Source: Marinilabilia salmonicolor
Lineage (GTDB): Bacteria > Bacteroidota > Bacteroidia > Bacteroidales > Marinilabiliaceae
Length of the DNA stretch: 64,000 nt
NCBI RefSeq assembly: GCF_003003035.1
Contig: NZ_PVTS01000001.1
Coordinates: 248,001-312,000, forward strand
Reading direction: 5' to 3'
Shown here piece by piece: positions 47,081 through 56,737 of this stretch. The notes under the pieces were generated by a model. The model saw only the letters and a list, made by a program, of their open reading frames with translations. It made no database searches and had not been told where the DNA came from. Positions within the stretch are counted from its first letter, which is position 1. Every line of letters starts with the position of its first letter. The translations under genes and the position numbers were made by a program.

Positions 47081-50000
47081 ATGCCAACATCCCTGACTGT
47101 GAAAAAAATCATATTCCATATATTTTTAGTTTTCTTAATTCCGGTTTCTATCAGTAGTGCTGATTTTGCCGGTGATTTCGGAACTTCGCAAATGACAATA
47201 TCTGATGGGCTTTCCAATAATTCGGTGACCGTCATTTTTCAGGATAGCTATGGCTTTTTGTGGATTGGAACGGAGGATGGGCTGAACAGGTATGACGGGT
47301 ATAATTACATTACATACCGTCATAATCCTTCTGATAAACACTCAATTTCCGGAAATTATATCCAGTGTATCGTTCAGGGAGAGGATAATGATTTGTGGAT
47401 TGGCACGAGAAACAACGGGTTGAGTCGTCTGGATTATTCCACCGGTCGGTTTACTACCTTTCTTTCGCATCCGGGAGATGAAAATTCTTTGCCGGAAAAC
47501 GGAGTTTATGGCTTGCTCACCGATGAGTATGGCGATTTGTGGGTGAAAACACAGTCGTTTGTTTCAGTTTTTAAAGGGGATTCCATCGGATTTGAGAATT
47601 ACGGACACTTCAATAATGTTTTTAATGTGCGTGAGGTGATCTCCTATCCTTTGTTGCTGGAATCGGATAGTTCAATTCTGGTGGGGACCAAAGACGGGTT
47701 GAACAGATTTAATACCGAAACGAGACATTTTTCCAGATTACGGTGCGAAGAGCCCGGTTCCAAAGCGAATCATGAATCGGTACTGGACCTGGTAAGGTGG
47801 AAGGGGAATACATTGCTGCTTGCCTGCTCCTCAGGACTGAATATCCTGCGCGCTAATTTGTCAGGACATTTTGAGAAAACTTCGGTAATGAATTTTCCTG
47901 CTGATAAGATGCCTGATGCCAATGATGTTTTGTTATTGAAAAACGGAAATCTCGTGGTCGGAACCGGACAAGGATTGTTTTTTTATGATCAATCTTCCGA
48001 TGGACAAGGATTTACTCCCGGCAAAAAGCTTTTTGAATCTTATGATATTACATCGGTTTTTGAAGATCGTTCAGGGATTATTTGGGCCGGAACCCGGTTT
48101 AACGGAGTTTTAAAGGTAAACCCGGCTCCTCCGAAAGTGAAAACACTTCCCCGGGAGGTATTGCAGGGAGAAGCATTTGGTTCTTTGAACTTTCAGAGTG
48201 TTTTTCAGGATAACAAAGGGAATTTGTGGTTAGGAACTATTGATTCAGGAATATATAAATACAATCCGACTGCCAATGAGGTTCGAAATTACCCAATAGA
48301 ATGCAGAGGAAGGAAAAACACTTATCCGCATGCTGTTTATGTGATTTTCGAAGATGATGAAGGTGTTTTGTGGGCAGGGACCAATTGCGGGCTATATTCG
48401 TTGGATGATAATTCAGACCGGTTTGAGGAATTTCGGAGTGGACTTGATTTTGGTATTGATAATCTGATAAAGACCAATCATATTTATTCTCTGTCCAATG
48501 ATTTTGAAGGAAATTTATGGATAGGTACAGGATTTGGACTTTATCGTTTTGATGGTCGTTATGTGTTTAGTCACTTTTTTGATGAGAAAGAAGCATCAGG
48601 ACTTTACAGTGATCATATCAATGCTTTAACAACGGATGAGGAGGGCAATCTCTGGATTGGGACGTCAGGAGGATTGAATGTTTGGGACCGGGATACCAAA
48701 CAAATTGGCAGAGTTCCTTTTCTTGGGAACGACAGTATTGGAATAAGAACTTCCATTTTGTCGCTGGAGCTGGCTTATAACGGAGATGTATGGGTTGGGA
48801 CCCGATCGGGAGTATGGACGCTTGATCCGGAAAAGCCACTCCCGGAATTGATGGAAGGAAACCGGAATCTTGAGAATGATATGATTCAGTCTGTAGTGGC
48901 CGATCATACCAACAGGGCATGGGTGTCCACCAATAAAGGTATCTCCTGCCTCAACCCGGATGGTACGGTTTTTAACTTTGATGTGGTAGATGGTCTTCCC
49001 GGATATGTTTTTAATCAAAATAGTGTATTTAAGAACAGGGAGGGGACGCTGTTTTTTGGTGGTACCCGGGGCGTTTGTTGGTTTCACCCCGACTCTCTTC
49101 ATTACAATCTTAATAAGCCTCCTTTGGCCATCACACGGATTGGGATTGTGAGACGTGGAAAGGAGTCTGATACCTTTTGGCCGTTTACGGATGAAATCAG
49201 TTTTAAATACCGCGCTTTTACCAGTCTTGAAATAGGTTTTTCGGCATTGGAGTTTACACAGCCCGGCAAAAACCGTTATCGTGTTTTTCTTGAAGGATAT
49301 GATTCGGAATGGCGACCTGTAACCAGAGAAAACAGTGTCTCTTTTTCCAATTTGTTACCCGGGGAATATACGCTGAAACTGGTTGCTTCCAACAACGATT
49401 TTACTTGGAATAATGACCCTCTGGAACTTAAGATAATCGTTACCCCGCCATTATGGATGTCAAATTATGCTCTTGCATTTTATATTTTGGCATTAATATT
49501 TGTCCTGCATCTGTTTGTGAACTATCGTGTAAGGCATTACAGAAAGGCCAACAGAGAGTTGCAGGAAAAAACAGTGAATAAAAACCAGATAGAGGCACAA
49601 AGGGAAGTCCTCACACGGATCAACCGCAGTTTTACCGACAGTATCAATTACGCCCGCAGAATTCAAAAGGCAATGACACCATCAGAAGCCTCTTTTTCCG
49701 AAGTCTTTTCTGATTCATTTGTTTATTTACGTGCACGTGATATTGTAAGTGGCGATTTCTTTTGGTTTCATGAAAAGGGTGAGAAAGTGTTTGTCGCCGC
49801 AGTAGATTGTACCGGGCACGGAGTACCGGGGGCTTTTATGTCCATTACTGGGATCGATCTTCTAAAGAATATTGTGGAGGTTCAGGGGGTGGAATCACCT
49901 GCCGAAATATTAAAGACCATGAATGGTGACCTCATCCGAACCCTGCATCGTCAGCAGCCTGTTGTGGAAGAGGAGGGACGTGTAAACGACGGGATGGATA

Positions 50001-50437
50001 TGTCGCTGATTGTGATAGATCGGAAAAAGAAAACACTGGAATTTTCCGGGGCATACAACGGGTTCTACCTGGTGCGCGATAACGAAATACATACCTATAA
50101 AGGCGATCGCTTTCCCGTTGGGTATCTGAAAGACGGAGAATCGCCTGTTTTTACCCGCAAAGAGGTTTTTTTGAAAGACGATGATGTGGTTTACCTGTTC
50201 TCCGACGGACTCCCCGATCAGTTTGGAGGACCGGATCATAAGAAATTTAAGTATCGTCGATTCCGGTTGCTGTTGTTGCACATCCACAATATGGCGTTTA
50301 ATGATCAGAAGAGGTTTCTGCATCAGAAAACAGAAGAGTGGATGGAAGGAGCTGTAGAACAGGTGGACGATATGCTGGTAATTGGCTTCAAACCGCTCGC
50401 CGGATTAAAGGGAACTGATGATTCCACCGATCTGTAG
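47081..50437 (+). CDS. Propeller sensor protein with SpoIIE-type phosphatase output
   Basis: This 1118-residue protein has a signal anchor and then repeated two-component-regulator propeller units (patterns such as GFLWIGTEDGLNRYDG and EGNLWIGTSGGLNVWD) forming two periplasmic propellers. A Y_Y_Y domain follows at about 700-780, then a transmembrane helix near 800, a coiled coil and a SpoIIE/PP2C domain at about 880-1110. The phosphatase metal residues are present: SGDFFW, AAVDCTGHGVPG, SDGLPDQFGG and VDDMLVIGF. It probably senses an external signal and dephosphorylates an anti-anti-sigma (STAS) type partner, which is not identified here. It converges on the pseudo-kinase gene. Confidence 0.88.
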   Translation: MPTSLTVKKIIFHIFLVFLIPVSISSADFAGDFGTSQMTISDGLSNNSVTVIFQDSYGFLWIGTEDGLNRYDGYNYITYRHNPSDKHSISGNYIQCIVQGEDNDLWIGTRNNGLSRLDYSTGRFTTFLSHPGDENSLPENGVYGLLTDEYGDLWVKTQSFVSVFKGDSIGFENYGHFNNVFNVREVISYPLLLESDSSILVGTKDGLNRFNTETRHFSRLRCEEPGSKANHESVLDLVRWKGNTLLLACSSGLNILRANLSGHFEKTSVMNFPADKMPDANDVLLLKNGNLVVGTGQGLFFYDQSSDGQGFTPGKKLFESYDITSVFEDRSGIIWAGTRFNGVLKVNPAPPKVKTLPREVLQGEAFGSLNFQSVFQDNKGNLWLGTIDSGIYKYNPTANEVRNYPIECRGRKNTYPHAVYVIFEDDEGVLWAGTNCGLYSLDDNSDRFEEFRSGLDFGIDNLIKTNHIYSLSNDFEGNLWIGTGFGLYRFDGRYVFSHFFDEKEASGLYSDHINALTTDEEGNLWIGTSGGLNVWDRDTKQIGRVPFLGNDSIGIRTSILSLELAYNGDVWVGTRSGVWTLDPEKPLPELMEGNRNLENDMIQSVVADHTNRAWVSTNKGISCLNPDGTVFNFDVVDGLPGYVFNQNSVFKNREGTLFFGGTRGVCWFHPDSLHYNLNKPPLAITRIGIVRRGKESDTFWPFTDEISFKYRAFTSLEIGFSALEFTQPGKNRYRVFLEGYDSEWRPVTRENSVSFSNLLPGEYTLKLVASNNDFTWNNDPLELKIIVTPPLWMSNYALAFYILALIFVLHLFVNYRVRHYRKANRELQEKTVNKNQIEAQREVLTRINRSFTDSINYARRIQKAMTPSEASFSEVFSDSFVYLRARDIVSGDFFWFHEKGEKVFVAAVDCTGHGVPGAFMSITGIDLLKNIVEVQGVESPAEILKTMNGDLIRTLHRQQPVVEEEGRVNDGMDMSLIVIDRKKKTLEFSGAYNGFYLVRDNEIHTYKGDRFPVGYLKDGESPVFTRKEVFLKDDDVVYLFSDGLPDQFGGPDHKKFKYRRFRLLLLHIHNMAFNDQKRFLHQKTEEWMEGAVEQVDDMLVIGFKPLAGLKGTDDSTDL

Positions 50438-50455
50438 GTCTGCGAATAATAAAAT

Positions 50456-50478
50456 CCACCTCCCGCGAATGCCGGTGG
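50456..50478. terminator. Weak shared hairpin between converging signalling genes
   Basis: CCACC and GGTGG enclose a GC-rich 13-base loop; ATTTTATT follows on the minus strand. It could serve the minus-strand gene ending at 50507. Confidence 0.35.
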
Positions 50479-50506
50479 AAAATTGTACCGCCAACAATCT
50501 TTACCT

Positions 50507-52255
50507 TTAAGAGAGATGCTTTTTGATTAGTTGCAGCAACTCGTCGGGCTGGAAGGGTTTACTGATGTAATCGTCCATTCCTGTGGCCAGGCATCTCTCC
50601 TTATCTTCGGGGAAAGCATTTGCTGTAACTGCAATGATCGGCGTATGCGAATTGGTGCTTTGTTCAATCTCCCTGATCTTCTGGGTTGCTTTGAGGCCGT
50701 CCATAATAGGCATCTGAATATCCATAAGCACCAGGTCGTATTTGGTATGTCCGAACTTTTCCAGTGCTTCTTTACCGTTAAAGGCAACATCAATTTTTTT
50801 AACGGCATTTTTGATGTACAAAATAATGATTTGTTGATTACTGATGTTGTCTTCGGCCAGAAGGATGTTGGCGTTTTTAAGGTCTATACCCGGTTTGTCA
50901 TGCGTTTGCAGTGTATTCTCTTTGTGTTGGTCACGACTCTCTGAGTTGGACTGCTGGCCTTCAGTAAAAGAGGAGGAAAATTCAAAAACAGTTTTTTCCT
51001 CATCACATAAAATACTGAATGTTCGGCCCTCCGACTCAACTATTTTCAGGGTTATGCCCAAATCAAGAAGGTCGATGATGCGGCTGTGGTTTATTCTTAC
51101 CAGATCGTTGTGGTTGTAAAATCCTTCATCACTTCTTGTTTTGTCAGTGGGAACAACCATGTTGGTCACAATACGAAACTGCAACTCTACTTTTCCGGGC
51201 ATGCTGTCGAGTCGTGATACTTCAATGGTAATAAACTTACTGGACTGATCATTGTTTTTGAGTATGCTGTTGATCAGGTTCAGAAAAATCTGTTTTATTT
51301 TGATGCTGTTGCCTGTGATGGAGGTGGGGATGTCAGCCGAAAGAGACAGGTTAAAGCGGGTTCTGCTATGTGCCGGCTTGGCCGAAAACAGTCTGATTGT
51401 ATTGTTGAGTGTGGTGTAAAGATTAAAACTGGTAATGTTTTCGGGATCGTGTGAAAAAGTTTTAGACGAAAAAACAAGATTGTTAACCACATCTACCAGG
51501 TTGTTTGTTGATGCGTGAATGGTGTTGATGTAGTCTCTTTGCTGGTCGCTCATCACCGAATTCTCCAACATCTCCAGGATACCTGTAATATTGTTTAGAG
51601 GAGTGCGTATTTGATAAGAGAGTTTATTGATAAGGCTCTCCTGTGCCCTGTTTTGATTTTCCGATTCAAGGATTTGTCTGTCTTTTTCAAGAAAAACTTC
51701 CGACCTGATAAACTGAAATGTGTAGCCTACGAAAAAGGCCAGAATAAAGGAGGAGGAAAGAAAAAGTTTTTGTTCCAGGGTGTAGGTGTTCATCCAGCCT
51801 GTGGGCTGAATCGGAAGGATAAAATAGACAATTATGAAGGCAAACAATGCAAGTGCCCAGTAACTTCCTCTTTTCCGGCCACTGATGGTAATTGTCAATA
51901 GCGGGAAAAAGATGGACCAGTATCCATCCAGGCCTGTGCTGCCACCGGTAATGATAAAGAAACAGAAAGTGAGCCCGAGGATAAGCAGAAATACATTCTG
52001 AAATCTCAAATCCTGTTCATCGCGTGAACTGAAATAGTAATTAATGCTAAAAGCAATAGCAAGAATAAGTAAGGGAGCAGCCAGAATAAGATTTTCATGA
52101 ATAAGCGAGATGATTCCCTGTGCGAGCACTGTTATGAAAAATAGGAAATTGGTGATGTTCAATAACAGTGTCTTGGTCTTGGAATCCATGTCGGCCTTGT
52201 CTTCACGGTCGGAAATAAACTGGCTGATGATTTTGTTGAAAAAAGATGTGAGCAT
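50507..52255 (-). CDS. Membrane pseudo-histidine-kinase with intact C-terminal receiver
   Basis: This 582-residue protein has about six transmembrane helices (28-185), a short coiled coil, a HisKA-like region and a remnant ATPase region. In the HisKA box the phosphoacceptor is replaced by Tyr214 (LSYQIRTPLNNI instead of SHEIRTPL). The ATPase N-box has Ser330 in place of the catalytic Asn, and no DxGxG or GxGLGL box is visible. The receiver (462-582) is complete: AEDN (468-469 acidic pair), Asp512 in LMDIQMP, a Thr in VTANAF and Lys in SKPFQP. It probably receives phosphate from another kinase. The hydrophobic head may be the sensor. Confidence 0.82.
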   Translation of the reverse strand: MLTSFFNKIISQFISDREDKADMDSKTKTLLLNITNFLFFITVLAQGIISLIHENLILAAPLLILAIAFSINYYFSSRDEQDLRFQNVFLLILGLTFCFFIITGGSTGLDGYWSIFFPLLTITISGRKRGSYWALALFAFIIVYFILPIQPTGWMNTYTLEQKLFLSSSFILAFFVGYTFQFIRSEVFLEKDRQILESENQNRAQESLINKLSYQIRTPLNNITGILEMLENSVMSDQQRDYINTIHASTNNLVDVVNNLVFSSKTFSHDPENITSFNLYTTLNNTIRLFSAKPAHSRTRFNLSLSADIPTSITGNSIKIKQIFLNLINSILKNNDQSSKFITIEVSRLDSMPGKVELQFRIVTNMVVPTDKTRSDEGFYNHNDLVRINHSRIIDLLDLGITLKIVESEGRTFSILCDEEKTVFEFSSSFTEGQQSNSESRDQHKENTLQTHDKPGIDLKNANILLAEDNISNQQIIILYIKNAVKKIDVAFNGKEALEKFGHTKYDLVLMDIQMPIMDGLKATQKIREIEQSTNSHTPIIAVTANAFPEDKERCLATGMDDYISKPFQPDELLQLIKKHLS

Positions 52256-52490
52256 AATTTTCTCTTAGGGTTTTTCTTGTTTGGTAAATATGGTCCGGGT
52301 TTGAGCGTTTTAACGAAAGTGATCGCTCTATTTTGATTATAAAGATGGTAAAATTTCCTTAATTTTGATTCCTGATTACGTACCTTTACTTTTTAATTTT
52401 AGAAAGATCTGATTCTTTTCCGGTAGTTGAGCCCGGATAAAGAGTTTGGGATTGATTGTCAGGCGATTGAAAATTGAAAAAAGATGTGAT

Positions 52491-53339
52491 ATGAAAAGAA
52501 TTTTTTTATTGATTGTGGTTTTTGCAGCCGTGAACCTGTCTCTTAAGTCACAGGAGCACGTTCCAGAGCAGGGGGATTATCAGAATTTCATGAAGAGTAA
52601 AACATTGGTTTTGCTGGAGAAGAATCCGATGAGCGATTTCAATATGGCCATCCGGAAAGTGATGGAGAATTCCTGGACGCTTACCGATTATCAATTTATC
52701 AATGATGCAGAATTTGAGGCTTACCGGAACAATCCTTCCTACTCTTTTCTGATGATTACTAAAGCTTCCTTTGACCGGGACCGAACAAAAGCCAGGTATA
52801 ATTTTTTGAGTCTGTTAATGGCAGAAAGGGCTGCCAAAGTTCGTGATATGCCTGATTTATGTTCATTGCCGCTGGCTTACGAACAGGTGGAGGATGACAG
52901 TTTCAGCTATAAACTGGAAGCATTTATCCGTTTTATGCAAAACCATGTTCAGTTAATGTTGAATGATCCCTCTCTGATTAACAATAATCCTTTTAAGTAC
53001 TATAATAAGCAAAAGAAGGATGATTTGGAGAATAAGGTGCTTTATCTTACCAAAGAAGATCTGGCCAATGAGATCGATACGGAACGTGAAATTCGCGACA
53101 TTTACCCGCATCCGTTTAAAATCGTTACTCGTGAGGAGGTGGCACAGGCGATTGCAGACAAACGTGAGGATGTGGTATTTCTTCATAAGGTAGGTCCGGA
53201 AAAAACACGCATCAGAGCCCGTGTATATAAAATGCTGGTTGGGGCAGGGGATCCGCATTTTTATTATTTTGATTATACAATGATGAAGGTGGCCCAGGAT
53301 GACGCATTTCAGGAAAAAGATTTGAAGAAAATAAGATAG
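52491..53339 (+). CDS. Exported protein of unknown function
   Basis: This 282-residue protein has a signal peptide (MKRIFLLIVVFAAVNLSLKS) and no membrane segment after it. I do not recognise the family. Visible features are PMSDFNMAIRKVMENSWTLT, a charged middle part, an ENKVLYLTKEDLANEI stretch and a YPHPFKIVTREEV stretch. An in-frame TTG 45 bases upstream would spoil the signal peptide, so the ATG at 52491 is used. It diverges from the pseudo-kinase gene across 235 bases and precedes ettA by 95 bases. Confidence 0.75.
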   Translation: MKRIFLLIVVFAAVNLSLKSQEHVPEQGDYQNFMKSKTLVLLEKNPMSDFNMAIRKVMENSWTLTDYQFINDAEFEAYRNNPSYSFLMITKASFDRDRTKARYNFLSLLMAERAAKVRDMPDLCSLPLAYEQVEDDSFSYKLEAFIRFMQNHVQLMLNDPSLINNNPFKYYNKQKKDDLENKVLYLTKEDLANEIDTEREIRDIYPHPFKIVTREEVAQAIADKREDVVFLHKVGPEKTRIRARVYKMLVGAGDPHFYYFDYTMMKVAQDDAFQEKDLKKIR

Positions 53340-53434
53340 ATTTTGTCTATTGACAAGGTCTAATCAAAACCTGTTGGTGATTTTGCCGGCGGGTTTTGTT
53401 TTGTATCGGAGTGTAAGAATTAAAAAGAAAAAAT

Positions 53435-55126
53435 ATGTCTGACGATAAGAAGATTATTTTTAGCATGGTGGGGGTTAGTAAAGTTTACCCTCCCCAGAAG
53501 AAAGTTTTGAAGGATATTTATCTTTCGTTTTTTTACGGAGCTAAGATTGGAATTATTGGTTTGAATGGTTCCGGAAAATCAACACTTTTGAAGATTATTG
53601 CCGGTGTTGAGAAGGAATATCAGGGAGATGTGGTTTTTTCTCCGGGGTATTCAGTAGGGTATCTGGAACAGGAGCCTCACCTGGATGACAATAAAACCGT
53701 CAGGCAGGTAGTGGAAGAGGGAGTGAAAGATGTGGTAGATGTGCTGAAAGCCTATGAAGAGGTGAACCTGAAATTTGCAGATCCTGAGGTCCTTGAGGAC
53801 CCGGACAAGATGCAGGCGTTAATGGATGAGCAGGCTAAACTTCAGGAGAAAATTGATCAGTATGATGCCTGGAATCTGGATACCCGACTGGAAAGAGCAA
53901 TGGATGCATTGCGCTGTCCACCTGAAGATCAGCAGGTGAGTGAACTTTCGGGAGGCGAAAGAAGGCGGGTAGCATTGTGTCGTCTCTTGCTTCAGGAACC
54001 TGATATCTTGTTGCTTGATGAGCCTACCAACCACCTGGATGCAGAATCGGTTCAATGGCTTGAGGTATTTCTAAAAAATTATCAGGGAACTGTCATTGCC
54101 ATTACTCACGACAGATACTTCCTTGACAATGTGGCCGGATGGATTTTGGAACTTGATCGTGGTGAAGGAATTCCCTGGAAAGGGAACTATTCCGGTTGGC
54201 TGGAACAGAAAGCAAAACGACTGGAAATGGAAGAGAAACAGGTGTCCAAGCGCAGAAAAACGCTTGAGCGGGAGCTTGAATGGGTGCGGATGGCTCCTAA
54301 AGCCCGGCAAGCTAAATCCAAAGCCCGTCTTTCGGCCTACGAAAGTCTGATGCAGGAAGATGTGAAACAGAAGGAGGAGAAACTGGAGATATTTATCCCG
54401 AACGGGCCAAGATTGGGCGATAAAGTTATTGAAGCGCACAATGTGGCTAAGGCTTTTGGTGAGCGCTTACTGTTCGATAATCTTGATTTTCAGCTGCCTA
54501 GAAACGGTATTGTGGGAGTTATTGGTCCCAATGGTGCCGGAAAAACTACTCTGTTCCGGATGATTATGGAGCAAGAGACCATCGATGGCGGAACGTTTGA
54601 AGTGGGAGAAACTGTTAAAGTAGGTTATGTAGATCAGTCGCATGCCGATATTGATCCAGAAAAGTCGGTGTACGAAGTGGTGTCCGGAGGTAATGAAACC
54701 CTGAAAATGGGAGGAAAAGAAATCAATGCCCGTGCCTATCTGGCCAGGTTTAATTTTACCGGAAGTGATCAGGAGAAAAAGTGTGGAGCTCTTTCGGGGG
54801 GTGAACGCAACCGCCTGCACATGGCCATGACACTAAAGGAAGAGGCCAACGTGCTGTTGCTTGATGAGCCAACCAACGATATTGATGTGAATACTTTGCG
54901 GGCGCTGGAAGAGGGGCTTGATGATTTTGCAGGTTGTGCAGTAATTGTTTCGCACGACCGGTGGTTTCTCGACCGGGTGTCCACACACATTCTGGCTTTC
55001 GAGGGTAATTCAAATGTGCATTTCTTTGAAGGGGGCTACACCGATTATGAAGAAAATAAGAAGAAAAGACTGGGAGACGCCTCTCCGCACCGGATAAAAT
55101 ACAGAACCCTTCAGAAGAAAGGTTAA
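53435..55126 (+). CDS. ettA: Energy-dependent translational throttle protein EttA (ABC-F)
   Basis: This 563-residue protein has two ABC domains and no membrane part. Walker A sites are GLNGSGKST and GPNGAGKTT. Signatures are LSGGERRRVALCR and LSGGERNRLHMAM, with LLLDEPTNHLDAESV and LLLDEPTNDIDVNTL. The arm and linker regions (QYDAWNLDTRLERAMDALRC; RMAPKARQAKSKARL) are typical of EttA, which gates the ribosomal E site according to ATP/ADP level. A GAAA-loop hairpin follows. Confidence 0.95.
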   Translation: MSDDKKIIFSMVGVSKVYPPQKKVLKDIYLSFFYGAKIGIIGLNGSGKSTLLKIIAGVEKEYQGDVVFSPGYSVGYLEQEPHLDDNKTVRQVVEEGVKDVVDVLKAYEEVNLKFADPEVLEDPDKMQALMDEQAKLQEKIDQYDAWNLDTRLERAMDALRCPPEDQQVSELSGGERRRVALCRLLLQEPDILLLDEPTNHLDAESVQWLEVFLKNYQGTVIAITHDRYFLDNVAGWILELDRGEGIPWKGNYSGWLEQKAKRLEMEEKQVSKRRKTLERELEWVRMAPKARQAKSKARLSAYESLMQEDVKQKEEKLEIFIPNGPRLGDKVIEAHNVAKAFGERLLFDNLDFQLPRNGIVGVIGPNGAGKTTLFRMIMEQETIDGGTFEVGETVKVGYVDQSHADIDPEKSVYEVVSGGNETLKMGGKEINARAYLARFNFTGSDQEKKCGALSGGERNRLHMAMTLKEEANVLLLDEPTNDIDVNTLRALEEGLDDFAGCAVIVSHDRWFLDRVSTHILAFEGNSNVHFFEGGYTDYEENKKKRLGDASPHRIKYRTLQKKG

Positions 55127-55146
55127 CAGCAATTGAGATGAACGAT

Positions 55147-55177
55147 AATGGTCGGAGAAATCCGGCCATTGTTGTTT
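55147..55177 (+). terminator. Hairpin terminator after ettA
   Basis: AATGGTCGGA and TCCGGCCATT form a 10-bp stem (one G-T pair) capped by GAAA and followed by GTTGTTT. It lies between two converging genes. Confidence 0.75.
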
Positions 55178-55184
55178 AACCGGG

Positions 55185-56303
55185 TTAGGTAATTGGAGAA
55201 TGTTGATTGCTGTTGATGCTTTTGGTGTTGAAACTTTGATCTTCCCGGGGCTTGTGGAGATAGTACATCTCAATCATCCCTTTCCCTTTAACTCTCTGAG
55301 GAACCCGTCTTACAAAGTTGTAATGAGGTTCCAGAAGTTTGCGTGTTGATTCGGAAACATTGATTTGCATAGGTCCGCTGTAAGTTTGCATTCGGGCCGT
55401 AATATTAACATTGTCTCCAAAAATGTCGTAAGATAAATTGTGTTCACTAATGAAACCGGCAATAATCTCACCCGAGTTCAGCCCGATTCTAAGTTCCCAT
55501 TGTATGCCGTTTTGCTTGTTGCGATCGCGAATGAAATCTCTCATTTCGCAGGCCATCTTGGCTGCTCTCAGGGCATGTTCCTTAGAGTTGCTGAACATTC
55601 CGCTGACCCCCATGTAAGCGTCGCCAATGGTTTTGATGCGCACGCAATTGTGCTTTTGGGATATTTCATCAAACTTGGTAAAAATAATGCGCAATTCATC
55701 CAGTAATTTTCGGGGAGACATGCGTGTGGCTTTCTCTGTGAAATTTACCAAATCAGCCATGATAATGGTAACATTTCGATAAGGTCGGGGCTGTATTACC
55801 ACACCACTTTTAAGTGATTTGACAATTTCGGCAGGCAAAATATTCTTGAGTATGTGATGGGTCTTTTTTTGTTCAGTTTCCAGCTGTTGTTTTTGTACTT
55901 TCAGCTCGCGGAGTGTGTTGGCCAGGGTCATGGCAGAGCTAACTCTTGCAATGAGCTCGTCGGTCTCTATCGGTTTTCTTACATAATCAATAGCGCCTGC
56001 TTCCAGGGCCTCCTTTACTTTGTCAGAACTTGAAAAACTGGAAATGATAATAACCGGAATATCCTGGGTTTTGGGATTTAGCTTGAGGTTCTTCAAAGCC
56101 TCCATTCCTGAAATTTCAGGCATCTCCCAGTCCAGCAGAATGATGTCGGGACTTGTTTCCAGAGCACAACGATAGGTTTCGTATCCATCGCGGGCACGCT
56201 GAAAATCGATGTCATTGCTGAGTGTATGAAGCTGAGCTTTGATAAACTCTGCAATGCTGTCCATGTCGTCTGCAATCAGTATCGTCAGTTTGTTTGAGGG
56301 CAT
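55185..56303 (-). CDS. Response regulator with adenylate cyclase output
   Basis: This 372-residue protein has a receiver at 1-125 with Asp12/Asp13, phosphoacceptor Asp58 (LLDWEMP) and Lys110. A helical linker (130-165) leads to a class III cyclase at 175-365. Metal-binding Asp184 and Asp228, purine-selecting Lys224 and Asp293 (KTIGD; YDIFGD), and the transition-state pair Asn300/Arg304 are all present. The Lys/Asp pair predicts ATP as substrate and cAMP as product. No cognate kinase is adjacent; the nearest sensors are the pseudo-kinase and the propeller protein a few kilobases away. Confidence 0.88.
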   Translation of the reverse strand: MPSNKLTILIADDMDSIAEFIKAQLHTLSNDIDFQRARDGYETYRCALETSPDIILLDWEMPEISGMEALKNLKLNPKTQDIPVIIISSFSSSDKVKEALEAGAIDYVRKPIETDELIARVSSAMTLANTLRELKVQKQQLETEQKKTHHILKNILPAEIVKSLKSGVVIQPRPYRNVTIIMADLVNFTEKATRMSPRKLLDELRIIFTKFDEISQKHNCVRIKTIGDAYMGVSGMFSNSKEHALRAAKMACEMRDFIRDRNKQNGIQWELRIGLNSGEIIAGFISEHNLSYDIFGDNVNITARMQTYSGPMQINVSESTRKLLEPHYNFVRRVPQRVKGKGMIEMYYLHKPREDQSFNTKSINSNQHSPIT

Positions 56304-56737
56304 TGAAAATGAGTTTTAGAAAGGCAAAGTTAATGTTTTTTTTGATATGTGTTTTTTCTTGTAGCAAACTGATAAAAAAGATTAAAACAGAGCTCCGAAG
56401 CTGATTGGTGACGCCGCCCGTTGGGGCCATAAGGGGGGAGTTTCTTCCGGGAGTGTTGCTCTCTTTCCCATACTGTTTTTTGATAGCATCCCTCACTGTT
56501 TTTTGTCAGTTAATCAGTCTGGTAGATCAGGTCATGAAAATCAGCTCCGGAGTGATCTTCAATTCAAAAAGCGGCCCTGTTGTGACCTCTTTTCACTTTC
56601 AGGAATCATTCGTTTGATGTTCATAAGAAAAAAGGATAATTTTATGCCTGACACGAGTGGAGACACTCTACTGTTTTTAAGAGTGTAGGTGATTTTTTCT
56701 TTTTAAATCCATAGTAAAGCAAGTTAAATATCAGAAT
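56304..56737. other. 434-bp non-coding region before the DUF4870 gene
   Basis: Open frames here do not resemble proteins. The block ACTGTTTTTTG occurs twice, near 56474 and 56497, and an inverted repeat ACACTCT/AGAGTGT (56663-56669 and 56680-56686) followed by ATTTTTTC lies 50 bases before the DUF4870 start. A GC-rich patch lies near 56410-56450. It may hold an RNA leader or a decayed sequence. Confidence 0.5.
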
